Positions 7,647 through 14,791 of a stretch of DNA of 24,468 nucleotides are shown piece by piece. The stretch's first letter is position 1; the number at the start of each line of letters is the position of its first letter. A program made the position numbers and the translations under genes. The notes under the pieces are model-generated. The model saw only the letters and a program-made list of their open reading frames with translations, was not told where the DNA came from and did no database searches. Source of the stretch: JBFHNV01 sp965365655 (GTDB lineage: Bacteria; Pseudomonadota; Gammaproteobacteria; HK1); NCBI GenBank assembly GCA_965365655.1, contig CBDUCN010000034.1:1-24468 (forward strand), written 5' to 3'.

Positions 7647-8678
7647 ATGGCCGCAGCCAGCCCCGCCCAGCCCCCGTCCCGCGACGTCATCGACGTCGGG
7701 CCGCCTCCGACCCCGATGCCGCGCGCGGCGCTGGCCGGCGCGGTGCGCTGCTGGACCCGCGCGGACGTGGCGCCGGCGGACTGCGTCGTGCACCTCGACG
7801 CTGCGCAGGTGGACGAGGTGCACGCGATGGTGGCGCAGCTTCGCCGCGATCCGCTGCCGATCCTGCTGTGCACGCCGGAGCAGTTCGAGATCCCGCGCCT
7901 GCGCGCCGCGATGGCGCGCGCGAAGGAGACGCTCGCGCGCGGCGCCGGCGTCGCCATCGTCGACCGGCTGCCGCTGGACGACATGAGCCGCGACGAGGCG
8001 CGCAGCGTGTTCTGGACGCTCGGCCAGCTGATCGGGCGCGAGGTGGCCCAGAAGTGGGACGGCACCATGCTCTACGACGTGACCGACAAGGGCGAGGCCT
8101 ACGGTTACGGCGTGCGCGGCTCGTACACCAGCGTGGAGCTGGTGTTCCACACCGACAACGCGTTCGGCGCCGCGCCGCCGGAGCACGTCGGACTGCTGTG
8201 CTTCCACCCGGCGCGCGAAGGCGGCGTCAGCCGTTTCTGCAGCATGGCGGCGGTGCACGACCGCATGCTCGCGGAGCACCCGGAACAGCTCGCACTGCTG
8301 TACCGGCCCGTGCTCTGGGACCGCCAGGCCGAGCACGCGCCGGGCGCGCCGCGGGTCGCGCGCGCACCCGTGTTCCGCTTCGAGCATGGGCGGCTCAGCG
8401 TGCGCGCCAACACGAGCCTGGTGCGCAAGGGCCACGATGTCGCCGGTATCGCGCTGGACCCTGACCTGGACGCCGCGCTCGCGACGCTGCAGGCGATCAC
8501 CGAGGACGACTCGCTGTGGCTGGAGGCGCCCATCGAACGGGGCCAGATGCAGTACCTGGACAACGTCGACATCGGCCACTACCGCAGCGAGTTCAAGGAC
8601 CACCCCGATCCCGAGCGGCGCCGGCACCTGGTGCGCACGTGGCACCGCAGCACCGGGCGCACCAGCTACGACGGGTAG
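7647..8678 (+). CDS. TauD/TfdA family Fe(II)/2-oxoglutarate-dependent dioxygenase
   Basis: This 343-residue cytoplasmic protein has the TauD/clavaminate synthase-like fold. The metal triad is visible: His168 and Asp170 in VFHTDNAFG, and distal His311 in DIGHYRSEFKDHPD. A family-typical arginine-rich end (ERRRHLVRTWHR, 323-334) would bind 2-oxoglutarate. Such enzymes hydroxylate small acids, sulfonates, amino acids or N-alkyl compounds using O2 and 2-oxoglutarate. The substrate is not apparent; the long N-terminal region (1-80) and the lack of sulfonate transporter genes argue against a standard taurine dioxygenase. The start is ATG 7647 with AGGAG 8 nt upstream. It is divergent from the PuuE-like/formamidase pair across 188 bp, so a shared control region is possible. 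Confidence 0.9.
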   Translation: MAAASPAQPPSRDVIDVGPPPTPMPRAALAGAVRCWTRADVAPADCVVHLDAAQVDEVHAMVAQLRRDPLPILLCTPEQFEIPRLRAAMARAKETLARGAGVAIVDRLPLDDMSRDEARSVFWTLGQLIGREVAQKWDGTMLYDVTDKGEAYGYGVRGSYTSVELVFHTDNAFGAAPPEHVGLLCFHPAREGGVSRFCSMAAVHDRMLAEHPEQLALLYRPVLWDRQAEHAPGAPRVARAPVFRFEHGRLSVRANTSLVRKGHDVAGIALDPDLDAALATLQAITEDDSLWLEAPIERGQMQYLDNVDIGHYRSEFKDHPDPERRRHLVRTWHRSTGRTSYDG

Positions 8679-8753
8679 CGGCGCGCGGCGACGCGGACCC
8701 CGGGCGACAACGTCGAGCGCAAGAAGCCGCGCCTGCGCCGACGACCGAGCGCT

Positions 8754-8805
8754 GACAGGCTGCTGAGATCCGACGCAGTGCCGACAGGCTGTTGCAATTC
8801 GACGC
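8754..8805 (+). repeat. CAGGCTGYTG-type dispersed repeat, two tandem copies (copies 3 and 4)
   Basis: Two copies start at 8754 and 8783, 29 bp apart. They read GACAGGCTGCTG then ATCCGACGC, and GACAGGCTGTTG then ATTCGACGC. They lie in the 240-bp gap between the dioxygenase and ybiI, with a further copy at 6467 and a weaker one near 1900. All are in the same orientation and intergenic. Confidence 0.6.
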
Positions 8806-8850
8806 GGCGTGCCGTCCGGCCGCGACCGGCGGCCTGCACGGCGGCTCGCC

Positions 8851-8885
8851 CCGCCGGACGCACGGCGGTACGGTACGTCCGGCGG
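8851..8885. promoter_or_regulatory. 10-bp inverted repeat upstream of ybiI
   Basis: CCGCCGGACG (8851-8860) is repeated as its exact complement CGTCCGGCGG (8876-8885) across a 15-nt spacer. It lies 34 bp before the ybiI start, so it would be in the leader or promoter region. It could be an operator or a leader hairpin; nothing distinguishes these. Confidence 0.35.
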
Positions 8886-8918
8886 CGGGCATCGCGCGCG
8901 CGGCGCGAGGAGGTTGCG

Positions 8919-9185
8919 ATGGCAGGCGGCTGGACCCGGGACGGCGCCGTTCAGGATCAGATCGACGCGAGCGTCGAGGACGAGGTCAAGCGCGCGCGCA
9001 GCCAGCTCGCGGGCGGAAGGAGCCTCGCCGAGTGCGAGGAATGCGGCGCAGCCATTCCCGAGGCGCGCCGCCGGGCCGTTCCGGGCGTGACGCGCTGCGT
9101 CGCGTGCCAGGAGGCCGCCGAGAGCGGAGCCGCACCGGCGGCCGCGATCAACCGCCGCGGGAGCAAGGACAGCCAGCTCCGGTAA
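8919..9185 (+). CDS. ybiI: YbiI-type DksA/TraR C4 zinc-finger protein
   Basis: This 88-residue protein is collinear over its full length with Escherichia coli YbiI, as I recall that sequence. It begins MAGGWTRDGAVQDQID, has a four-cysteine zinc finger (Cys39, Cys42, Cys60, Cys63) in the ECEECGAAIPEARR...CVACQ context, and ends with the very conserved tail NRRGSKDSQLR. The fold is the C-terminal zinc-finger module of DksA/TraR without the long coiled coil, so it may contact RNA polymerase. Its exact role is not established. The ATG at 8919 is fixed by GAGGAGG 5 nt upstream and by the family N-terminus; the frame is open further upstream without homology. It stands alone, downstream of the repeat-bearing gap and convergent with the binding-protein gene. 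Confidence 0.93.
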   Translation: MAGGWTRDGAVQDQIDASVEDEVKRARSQLAGGRSLAECEECGAAIPEARRRAVPGVTRCVACQEAAESGAAPAAAINRRGSKDSQLR

Positions 9186-9255
9186 CGGTCGCGGAGAAGC
9201 GCATCGAGCGCTCGCGCGCCGCACGGGCGGCCCGGGAATCCTCGACGCGCACGGG

Positions 9256-9273
9256 CCGCGCTCGCGAGCGCGG
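9256..9273. terminator. 18-bp perfect palindrome between convergent genes
   Basis: CCGCGCTCGCGAGCGCGG is a perfect 18-bp palindrome in the 207-bp gap between the ybiI stop (9185) and the stop of the binding-protein gene (9393). It has no T-tract. A bidirectional transcription stop or a protein-binding site are both possible. Confidence 0.4.
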
Positions 9274-9392
9274 GCTCGCGGCGCCCTGGCACGCTACGAC
9301 CCGTCGCGCAGTGGAGCAGGCCGGCGAGCCTGCGGTGCACGGTCGCACACGGCTGCACGGCGCGCACGCGACGCGCGGCGCCCCGTCCAGGG

Positions 9393-10286
9393 TCAGGGCG
9401 CTCCGAGCGCCGCCTCCACGTCGTCCGCGAACGGGTCCAGCGCGCGCAGCTCCGGCTCCGCGACCGGCTCGTAGCCACCGAAACCGGTGCGCTCGAAGAA
9501 GCGCTTGCCTGCCGGATCGTCGCCGAAGGCCAGCAGCAGCGCGTACACGCGCTCGCGCTCGCGTTCCGGCACAGCGCCGTGGGCGATCAGCATCACGTGC
9601 GGGACCACGGGCGAGCTCGCGATCCGCCGCACCGCGCCGCGCACCGCCGGCGGCATCTGGTTCAGCGCGGTCTCCGCCGTCACCGCCGCGGCGACCTCGC
9701 CGGCACTCACCGCCAGCACCGCCGAGTTGAAGGCCCGGTAGTCGCGCAGCGATACCGTGTGCCCCGGCACCAGCCCGTGCTCGCGCAGCACCGCGCGGCC
9801 CAGCATCGACACGATCGCGAGCCCGTCCGGGGTCGCCACCGTCTGTCCGCGCAGCGCCTCCACGCGCCGCACCCCGTCGGCCGCACGCACCACCAGCAAC
9901 GCCGCGAGAGCGCTGCGCACCCGCACGAGCACCCGGTAGCCGCTGCGCCGTTGCGCGAGCCGGGCGAAGTGCGGGGCGGTCACCGCGTAGCGGTACAGGC
10001 CCGTTCGGGTGCGCTCGACATGGGTGCGATAGTCCGGCGCGGTGACCAGCAGCACCGGCCGCCCCAGCGCACGCTCGAGGTATTCGCGCAGCGGCTGGTA
10101 GGTGTTCAGGATGCGGCGCGCGCTCAGCGTGGGCAGCAGGCCGACCTCGATGGTCTGCGCCTGCGCGTCTTCGGCCGCGCGCACCGGCGCGGCCGCGACG
10201 CACAGGGCCGCCGCCCACAGCCGGCCGATCCATCGCCGCGTCCGCGCGTTCGGCCGGCCCATGCACCGTGTGCCGCTGGCTGGCAT
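9393..10286 (-). CDS. PhnD-type periplasmic substrate-binding protein, orphan
   Basis: This protein of about 297 residues has a cleavable signal peptide (RRWIGRLWAAALCVAAAPVRA, cleaved before AED) and the PhnD/phosphonate-binding pattern. IEVGLLPTLSARRILNTYQPL begins the mature part, then REYLERALGRPV, LRGQTVATPDG, an NSAVLAVSAGEVAAAVT ligand-domain segment, and VPHVMLIAHGAVP near the C-terminus. ABC relatives bind phosphate, phosphite or phosphonates in the periplasm. No permease or ATPase gene is present, so a transport role is doubtful. Its 5' end faces the GGDEF-EAL gene 163 bp away, and it may instead present a ligand to that membrane protein. The start is uncertain: ATG 10286 has GGGAG only 3 nt away, ATG 10262 has no ribosome site, and a TTG lies at 10298. 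Confidence 0.85.
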   Translation of the reverse strand: MPASGTRCMGRPNARTRRWIGRLWAAALCVAAAPVRAAEDAQAQTIEVGLLPTLSARRILNTYQPLREYLERALGRPVLLVTAPDYRTHVERTRTGLYRYAVTAPHFARLAQRRSGYRVLVRVRSALAALLVVRAADGVRRVEALRGQTVATPDGLAIVSMLGRAVLREHGLVPGHTVSLRDYRAFNSAVLAVSAGEVAAAVTAETALNQMPPAVRGAVRRIASSPVVPHVMLIAHGAVPERERERVYALLLAFGDDPAGKRFFERTGFGGYEPVAEPELRALDPFADDVEAALGAP

Positions 10287-10339
10287 GATCTCCCGCAATT
10301 CCCGCCCGCAATGCCGAGTCTAGCGAAGGACCGCCGTCA

Positions 10340-10453
10340 GTGCCTGCCGAGCCCCCGCCGACTCACGGCCCGCACGTCGAGGTGCGCGCCGCGATGCCTG
10401 ACGACGCCCGGACGCTGCCCGCGCCGTGCCGCGGGCAGCGGAGCGTGCCGTGA
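10340..10453 (+). other. possible 37-codon upstream ORF coupled to the GGDEF-EAL gene
   Basis: A GTG at 10340 with AAGGA about 10 nt upstream opens a 37-residue frame. Its TGA (10451-10453) overlaps the GTG start at 10450 as GTGA, the usual sign of translational coupling. The middle (VEVRAAMPDDAR) resembles the first strand of a GNAT acetyltransferase, so it may be a remnant or a leader ORF. It may also be chance in high-GC DNA. Confidence 0.25.
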
Positions 10454-12882
10454 CGCGCCGCTCCCTGCGCGTGCGGCTCGTGCTCGCGAGCGTGGTGGTC
10501 GAGGTCGTGCTGCTGTCGCTGCTGGTCTACAACAGCCACCGCCTGATGCACGCCGAGCTGAGCGCGCAGGCCGAAGGGCGCCTCGAGGAGCTGCGCCCGC
10601 TGCTCAACGCCGCGCTCGCGGCGCCGCTGGCCGCTCGCGACCTGGCGACGCTGCAGGAGATCCTGAGCGAGAGCCGCAACGAGCACGGGATCGCCTACCT
10701 CGTGCTGCACGACCACGGCGGCAACGTCCTCGCCGCGCAGGGCTGGGAGCGCGCAAAGGCCGTGCCGGAGCCCGACGCGAGCCTCGCCGCCTCGCACCAC
10801 GACGAGACGGCCCGCTACGACACCCGCATCCCGATCACGCTGGCCGGCCAGCGCTACGGCACGCTGCACATCGGCGTCTCCACCGCCCGGCAGCGTGAGG
10901 CCGAGACCCGGCTGCTGCGCCAGAGCCTGCTGATCGCCGCCGCCGAGGTGACGCTCACCGTCGTGCTGCTCACGTCCATCGGGCTGTGGCTCACGCGCCA
11001 CCTGCACACGCTCACCGACGCCGCCCGCCGCATGGCCGCCGGCGATCTCGATCAGCAGGTGCCCGCCGGCGGCGAGGACGAGATCGCGGAGCTCGGGCGC
11101 TCCTTCAACCTGATGGCGCAGGCGGTGCGCGATCACGTCGCGACGATCTCGCGCTCGGAGGCCCGGGCCCGCGAGCACGCCGGCATCGCCCAGGCCGAGC
11201 AGGGACGCATGTCCGCGCTGCTCTCGGCGATGAGCATCGGGATCCTGTTCGAGGACCGCGAGGGGCGCACCATCTACGTCAACCCGGCGCTCAGGCGGAT
11301 CTGGCGCCTGCCCGAGGACCTCGTCCCGGAAGGCATGCCGGCGCTCGAGCTGATCCGGAAGTCGCCCAACATGCTGTCGCGCCCGGATCACTTCTCGCGG
11401 CACGTGCTGCAGGTCACGTCCACCCACGAGGCCAGCGAGAGCTTCGAGATCACGCTCGCCGACGGGCGCGTGCTCACCCAGTTCACCTACCCGGTGCGCG
11501 ACGGCGGCAGCCGCATCATCGGCCGGCTGTGGATCTACGAGGACGTCACCCGCGAACGCCAGACCGCCGAGCAGCTGCTGTACCTCGCCGAGCGGGACTC
11601 CCTCACCGGCCTGTACAACCGGCACCGCTTCCAGGACGAGCTCGGGCGCATGCTCGCCACCGGCGCGCGCTTCGGCCGCGAGGGCGCGCTGCTGTTCTTC
11701 GACATGGACGAGTTCAAGTACGTCAACGACACCTACGGCCACCGCGCCGGCGACTCGATGCTGATCCGCGTGGCCGGCGAGCTGGGCACGCTGGTGCGGC
11801 GCAACGAAGTGCTGGCGCGGCTCGGCGGCGACGAGTTCGCGGTGCTGATCCCGGAGGCCGGGGAGAGTGAGGCCTGCGCGCTGGCCGAGCGCATCGTGCG
11901 CGCGGTCGCACAGATCCCGTTCCGCGTCGAGGGACAGAATCTTCGCCTCACCGCGAGCATCGGCATCGCGATCACGCCGCACCACGGGCGCAGCGCCGAG
12001 GAGCTGGTCTCCCACGCCGATGCCGCGATGTACCAGGCCAAGGAATCCGGCAAGAACGCGTGGCGCGTGTACCGCCCGGACCTCGACGCGTCGCGGGCCC
12101 ACGTCGCGCGCATGAGCTGGCACGACCGGATCGCGCGGGCGCTGGACCGCGACCTGCTGCGGATCCACTTCCAGGGCGTGCACTCGAGCACGGACCGGCG
12201 CGTCACGCACGTCGAGGCGCTGGTGCGCATGGTGGACGAGCACGATACAGAGCGGCTGATCATGCCCGGGCACTTCATCAGCATCGCCGAGCAGTCAGGA
12301 CAGATCGTCGACATCGACCGCTGGGTGATCGACCGCGCGGTCGCAACGCTGGCCGCACACCCGCAGCTTCCCGCGGTGGCAGTCAACGTGTCCGCCCGCT
12401 CCTTCGACGTGCCCGGCCTGCCGGGTGAGATCACGGCGATCCTGGCGCACCACGAGGTCGAGCCGAAGCGGCTCATCGTGGAGCTCACCGAGACCGCCGC
12501 GGTGTCCGACCTGCACGACGCGCAACGCTTCATCGAGCTGCTGCACCGCGCGGGCTGCTCGGTGTGCCTGGACGACTTCGGCACCGGATTCTCGTCGTTC
12601 GCCTACCTCAAGCACCTGCCGGTGGACGCGATCAAGATCGACGGACTGTTCATCAGGGATCTGCCCAACGACCGCGACAACCAGCTGCTGGTGCGCGCGA
12701 TCGCCGACGTCGCGCGGGGCCTGCGCCGCACCACCATCGCCGAGTACGTGGAGGACGAGGAGACCGCGACGCTGCTCGCGAGCTTCGGCGTGGACATGCT
12801 CCAGGGATACCACCTGGACGTGCCGGTCGAGGACCATCCCGCGCTGCACGGCGACGACGGCGGGACGTCGCGCGAGGGGTGA
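10450..12882 (+). CDS. Membrane HAMP-PAS-GGDEF-EAL protein (c-di-GMP synthesis/hydrolysis)
   Basis: The protein is 810 residues. TM1 is at about 10-28, a periplasmic domain at 29-157, TM2 at 158-181 and HAMP at 182-235. PAS is at about 250-370, GGDEF at 377-544 and EAL at 555-800. The GGDEF motif is intact (459-463), with the metal aspartate at 418 (FFDMDEFK). The inhibitory RxxD site reads RRNE, so product inhibition may be weak. The EAL metal and catalytic positions are present: Glu589 of EALVR, Asn646, Glu678, Asp708/Asp709 (DDFGTGFSS), Lys729, Glu765 and Gln785. Both activities are therefore plausible, with the balance set by the periplasmic and PAS inputs. Start GTG 10450 is chosen for GGAG 7 nt upstream; a GTG at 10426 is possible. 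It is divergent from the PhnD-type binding protein; the PilZ protein at 19846 is a candidate effector. Confidence 0.93.
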   Translation: MTRRSLRVRLVLASVVVEVVLLSLLVYNSHRLMHAELSAQAEGRLEELRPLLNAALAAPLAARDLATLQEILSESRNEHGIAYLVLHDHGGNVLAAQGWERAKAVPEPDASLAASHHDETARYDTRIPITLAGQRYGTLHIGVSTARQREAETRLLRQSLLIAAAEVTLTVVLLTSIGLWLTRHLHTLTDAARRMAAGDLDQQVPAGGEDEIAELGRSFNLMAQAVRDHVATISRSEARAREHAGIAQAEQGRMSALLSAMSIGILFEDREGRTIYVNPALRRIWRLPEDLVPEGMPALELIRKSPNMLSRPDHFSRHVLQVTSTHEASESFEITLADGRVLTQFTYPVRDGGSRIIGRLWIYEDVTRERQTAEQLLYLAERDSLTGLYNRHRFQDELGRMLATGARFGREGALLFFDMDEFKYVNDTYGHRAGDSMLIRVAGELGTLVRRNEVLARLGGDEFAVLIPEAGESEACALAERIVRAVAQIPFRVEGQNLRLTASIGIAITPHHGRSAEELVSHADAAMYQAKESGKNAWRVYRPDLDASRAHVARMSWHDRIARALDRDLLRIHFQGVHSSTDRRVTHVEALVRMVDEHDTERLIMPGHFISIAEQSGQIVDIDRWVIDRAVATLAAHPQLPAVAVNVSARSFDVPGLPGEITAILAHHEVEPKRLIVELTETAAVSDLHDAQRFIELLHRAGCSVCLDDFGTGFSSFAYLKHLPVDAIKIDGLFIRDLPNDRDNQLLVRAIADVARGLRRTTIAEYVEDEETATLLASFGVDMLQGYHLDVPVEDHPALHGDDGGTSREG

Positions 12883-12921
12883 TCCGGGCGGCGAGGCCAC
12901 GACCGCGCCGCCCGGCAGCGG

Positions 12922-12937
12922 CCGGGGCCGGCCCCGG
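12922..12937. promoter_or_regulatory. 16-bp perfect palindrome upstream of the aldolase
   Basis: CCGGGGCCGGCCCCGG is perfectly self-complementary and lies 39 bp after the GGDEF-EAL stop. It ends 8 bp before a TATACT hexamer, where a -35 element would sit. It may be an operator for the aldolase gene or a terminator for the upstream gene. Confidence 0.4.
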
Positions 12938-12944
12938 GGGCCGC

Positions 12945-12950
12945 TATACT
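12945..12950 (+). promoter_or_regulatory. Candidate -10 element (TATACT)
   Basis: TATACT is a 5/6 match to the sigma-70 -10 consensus in otherwise very GC-rich DNA, 35 bp before the GTG start of the aldolase. No good -35 hexamer is seen at 16-18 bp; that position is taken by the 16-bp palindrome. An activator-dependent promoter would fit. Confidence 0.4.
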
Positions 12951-12984
12951 CGCCGCAGAGTCCAGGCCACGCGGGGAGTCCACC

Positions 12985-13755
12985 GTGCCCGTGCATTCCA
13001 TGTCCGACGCCCGTACCGCCGATGCGCTCGCGCAGGCCCGGGTCGACCTCGCCGCGGCGCACCGCCTCGCGGTGCTGCACGGCCTCGACGAGGCCATCGA
13101 CAACCACTTCACCGTCACCGTGCCCGGCTGCGGCGACCGCTACCTCGGTCTGCCCTACGGCCTGCACTGGTCGGAGGCGCGCGCAAGCGACCTCGTCATG
13201 TTCGACGACGACGGACGCACCGTCGAGGGCGAGGGCATGGTGGAGCTGTCCACCTGGTGCATACACGCGCCGGTGCACCGCGTCACCGGCGCGCCGGTGG
13301 TGCTGCACACGCACCAGACCTGGACCCTGGCGCTCAACATGCTGGACGACAACCGACTCGTGCCCGGCAGCCAGAGCGCCGCGTACTTCCACGGCCGCGT
13401 CGCCTACGACGATCGCTATACCGGCACCGCGGACTTCCCGGCGGAAGGCGAACGTCTCGCACGCTGCCTCGGCGACGGGCAGCACACGCTGTTCATGAAG
13501 AATCACGGCGTGCTCGTGACCGGCGACACCGTGGCGCAGGCGTACCGCCGGCTGTACTCGCTGGAGCGCATCTGCAAGGCGCAGGTGCTGGCCATGAGCA
13601 CCGGACGCCGACTCGCTCCGCTGGCCGACGACGTCATCGCGCAGGTGCAGGCGCCGGCGCCGCACGACACCCATGCGCGCCCGGAGCGCGAGCGCCTGTT
13701 CTTCGAGGCCATGAAGCGGGTGCTCGATCGCGAGCTCCCGGGCTACGCCGACTGA
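12985..13755 (+). CDS. Class II aldolase/adducin family protein
   Basis: This 256-residue protein has the class II aldolase (FucA/AraD-like) pattern. The zinc site is visible as His108 and His110 in VVLHTHQTW and His174 in FMKNHGVLVTG. The acidic residue Glu87 in VELSTWCIH is near the position of the catalytic glutamate of classical members, but the usual PSSE context is missing, so the reaction may differ from sugar-phosphate aldol cleavage. Many unassigned relatives are decarboxylases or act on small hydroxy acids. The start is GTG 12985 with GGGAG 7 nt upstream; ATG 13000 is an alternative. A gap of 120 bp separates it from the isocitrate lyase family gene on the same strand, and the two may be co-transcribed. 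Confidence 0.88.
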   Translation: MPVHSMSDARTADALAQARVDLAAAHRLAVLHGLDEAIDNHFTVTVPGCGDRYLGLPYGLHWSEARASDLVMFDDDGRTVEGEGMVELSTWCIHAPVHRVTGAPVVLHTHQTWTLALNMLDDNRLVPGSQSAAYFHGRVAYDDRYTGTADFPAEGERLARCLGDGQHTLFMKNHGVLVTGDTVAQAYRRLYSLERICKAQVLAMSTGRRLAPLADDVIAQVQAPAPHDTHARPERERLFFEAMKRVLDRELPGYAD

Positions 13756-13875
13756 CACACCTCGCGGATCCTTCACGACACCTGCCGCGACGGCGCCCGG
13801 ACGCGAATGAGCCACGAGTACTGAGCGGACCCGCATCGCGGCGGACCGCCCTCGCCACGACGAACGGGAGCCCGC

Positions 13876-14706
13876 ATGAGTGACCAGACCGAGAAGGCGG
13901 CGCGCTTCGCCGCGCTGCACGCACGGCAGGACGTGTTCGTCATGCCCAATCCGTGGGACGCGGCCAGCGCCCGCGCGCTCGCCGCGCTCGGCTTCGAGGC
14001 GCTGGCCACCACCAGCTCCGGCTTCGCGATCCAGATCGGCGCCGCCGACGCCCGCCGCGCGGTGAGCCGCGACGCCGCGCTCGCGAACTGCCGCGCGATC
14101 TGCGAGGCCAGCGACCTGCCGGTGAGCGCGGATCTCGAGAACTGCTACGCCGACGCGCCCGAGGAGGCTGCGAAGACCATCCCGCTCGCGGCGCAGGCCG
14201 GCCTGGTCGGCTGCTCCATCGAGGACTTCTCGTGCGACCCGCGAGTGGGCATCTACGACTTCGACCTGTCCGTGGAGCGCGTGCACGCGGCGGCGGAGGC
14301 CGCGCGCGCGCTGCCGTTCCCGTTCACCCTGACCGCGCGCGCCGAGAACCTGATCCGCGGCCGCGACGACCTGGACGACACCATCCGTCGCCTGCAGGCG
14401 TACGAGCGTGCCGGCGCGGACGTGCTGTACGCGCCGGGCATCGCGGATCTGGACATGCTGCGCACGGTGCTCGGCGCGATCGGCAAGCCGTTCAACCTGC
14501 TGATCGGCTCCGACAACGCACACCTCACGGTGGCCGACGCCCGCGCGGCGGGCGTCAGGCGGATCAGCGTCGGCGGCGCGCTCGCACGTGCCGCGGCGAC
14601 GGCATTCCTGCGCGCGGCGTGCGAGATCGCCGCGCACGGCACCTTCCGCTACGGCGCGGACCTCGCGGGGCGCGACGAACTGCGGGTATTCCTGAAACCG
14701 CCGTGA
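13876..14706 (+). CDS. Isocitrate lyase/PEP mutase family protein
   Basis: This 276-residue protein is a single beta/alpha barrel of the isocitrate lyase/PEP mutase superfamily, which makes or breaks C-C or P-C bonds next to a 2-oxo acid. Visible elements are VMPNPWDAASARAL (22-35), the active-site strand SADLENCY with Asp86, the Mg-binding pair Glu116/Asp117 in SIEDFS, Arg155/Glu157 in TARAENLI, and the late VGGALARAA segment. The KKCGH loop of true isocitrate and methylisocitrate lyases is absent. A lyase of that type is therefore unlikely; an oxaloacetate or phosphonopyruvate-type hydrolase/decarboxylase is more plausible, but the substrate is unknown. The start is ATG 13876 with GGGAG upstream. 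Confidence 0.9.
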   Translation: MSDQTEKAARFAALHARQDVFVMPNPWDAASARALAALGFEALATTSSGFAIQIGAADARRAVSRDAALANCRAICEASDLPVSADLENCYADAPEEAAKTIPLAAQAGLVGCSIEDFSCDPRVGIYDFDLSVERVHAAAEAARALPFPFTLTARAENLIRGRDDLDDTIRRLQAYERAGADVLYAPGIADLDMLRTVLGAIGKPFNLLIGSDNAHLTVADARAAGVRRISVGGALARAAATAFLRAACEIAAHGTFRYGADLAGRDELRVFLKPP

Positions 14707-14714
14707 GCCGGGAG

Positions 14715-14735
14715 GGGCGACCGCGCAGGTCGCCC
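14715..14735 (+). terminator. Hairpin after the isocitrate lyase family gene
   Basis: GGGCGACC (14715-14722) pairs perfectly with GGTCGCCC (14728-14735) across a GCGCA loop, starting 9 bp after the stop codon. There is no strong T-tract. Confidence 0.5.
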
Positions 14736-14791
14736 GTCGCCGCGCCGCGGGGCCGCCCCCCCTCCCGGGGAGTCGCTCGGGTGGGCGGGTC

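Noticed and set aside
10363..12273. 636-codon minus-strand frame opposite the GGDEF-EAL gene
   Set aside because: Low-complexity Arg/Val/His-rich translation without family motifs; the plus-strand gene explains the region fully.
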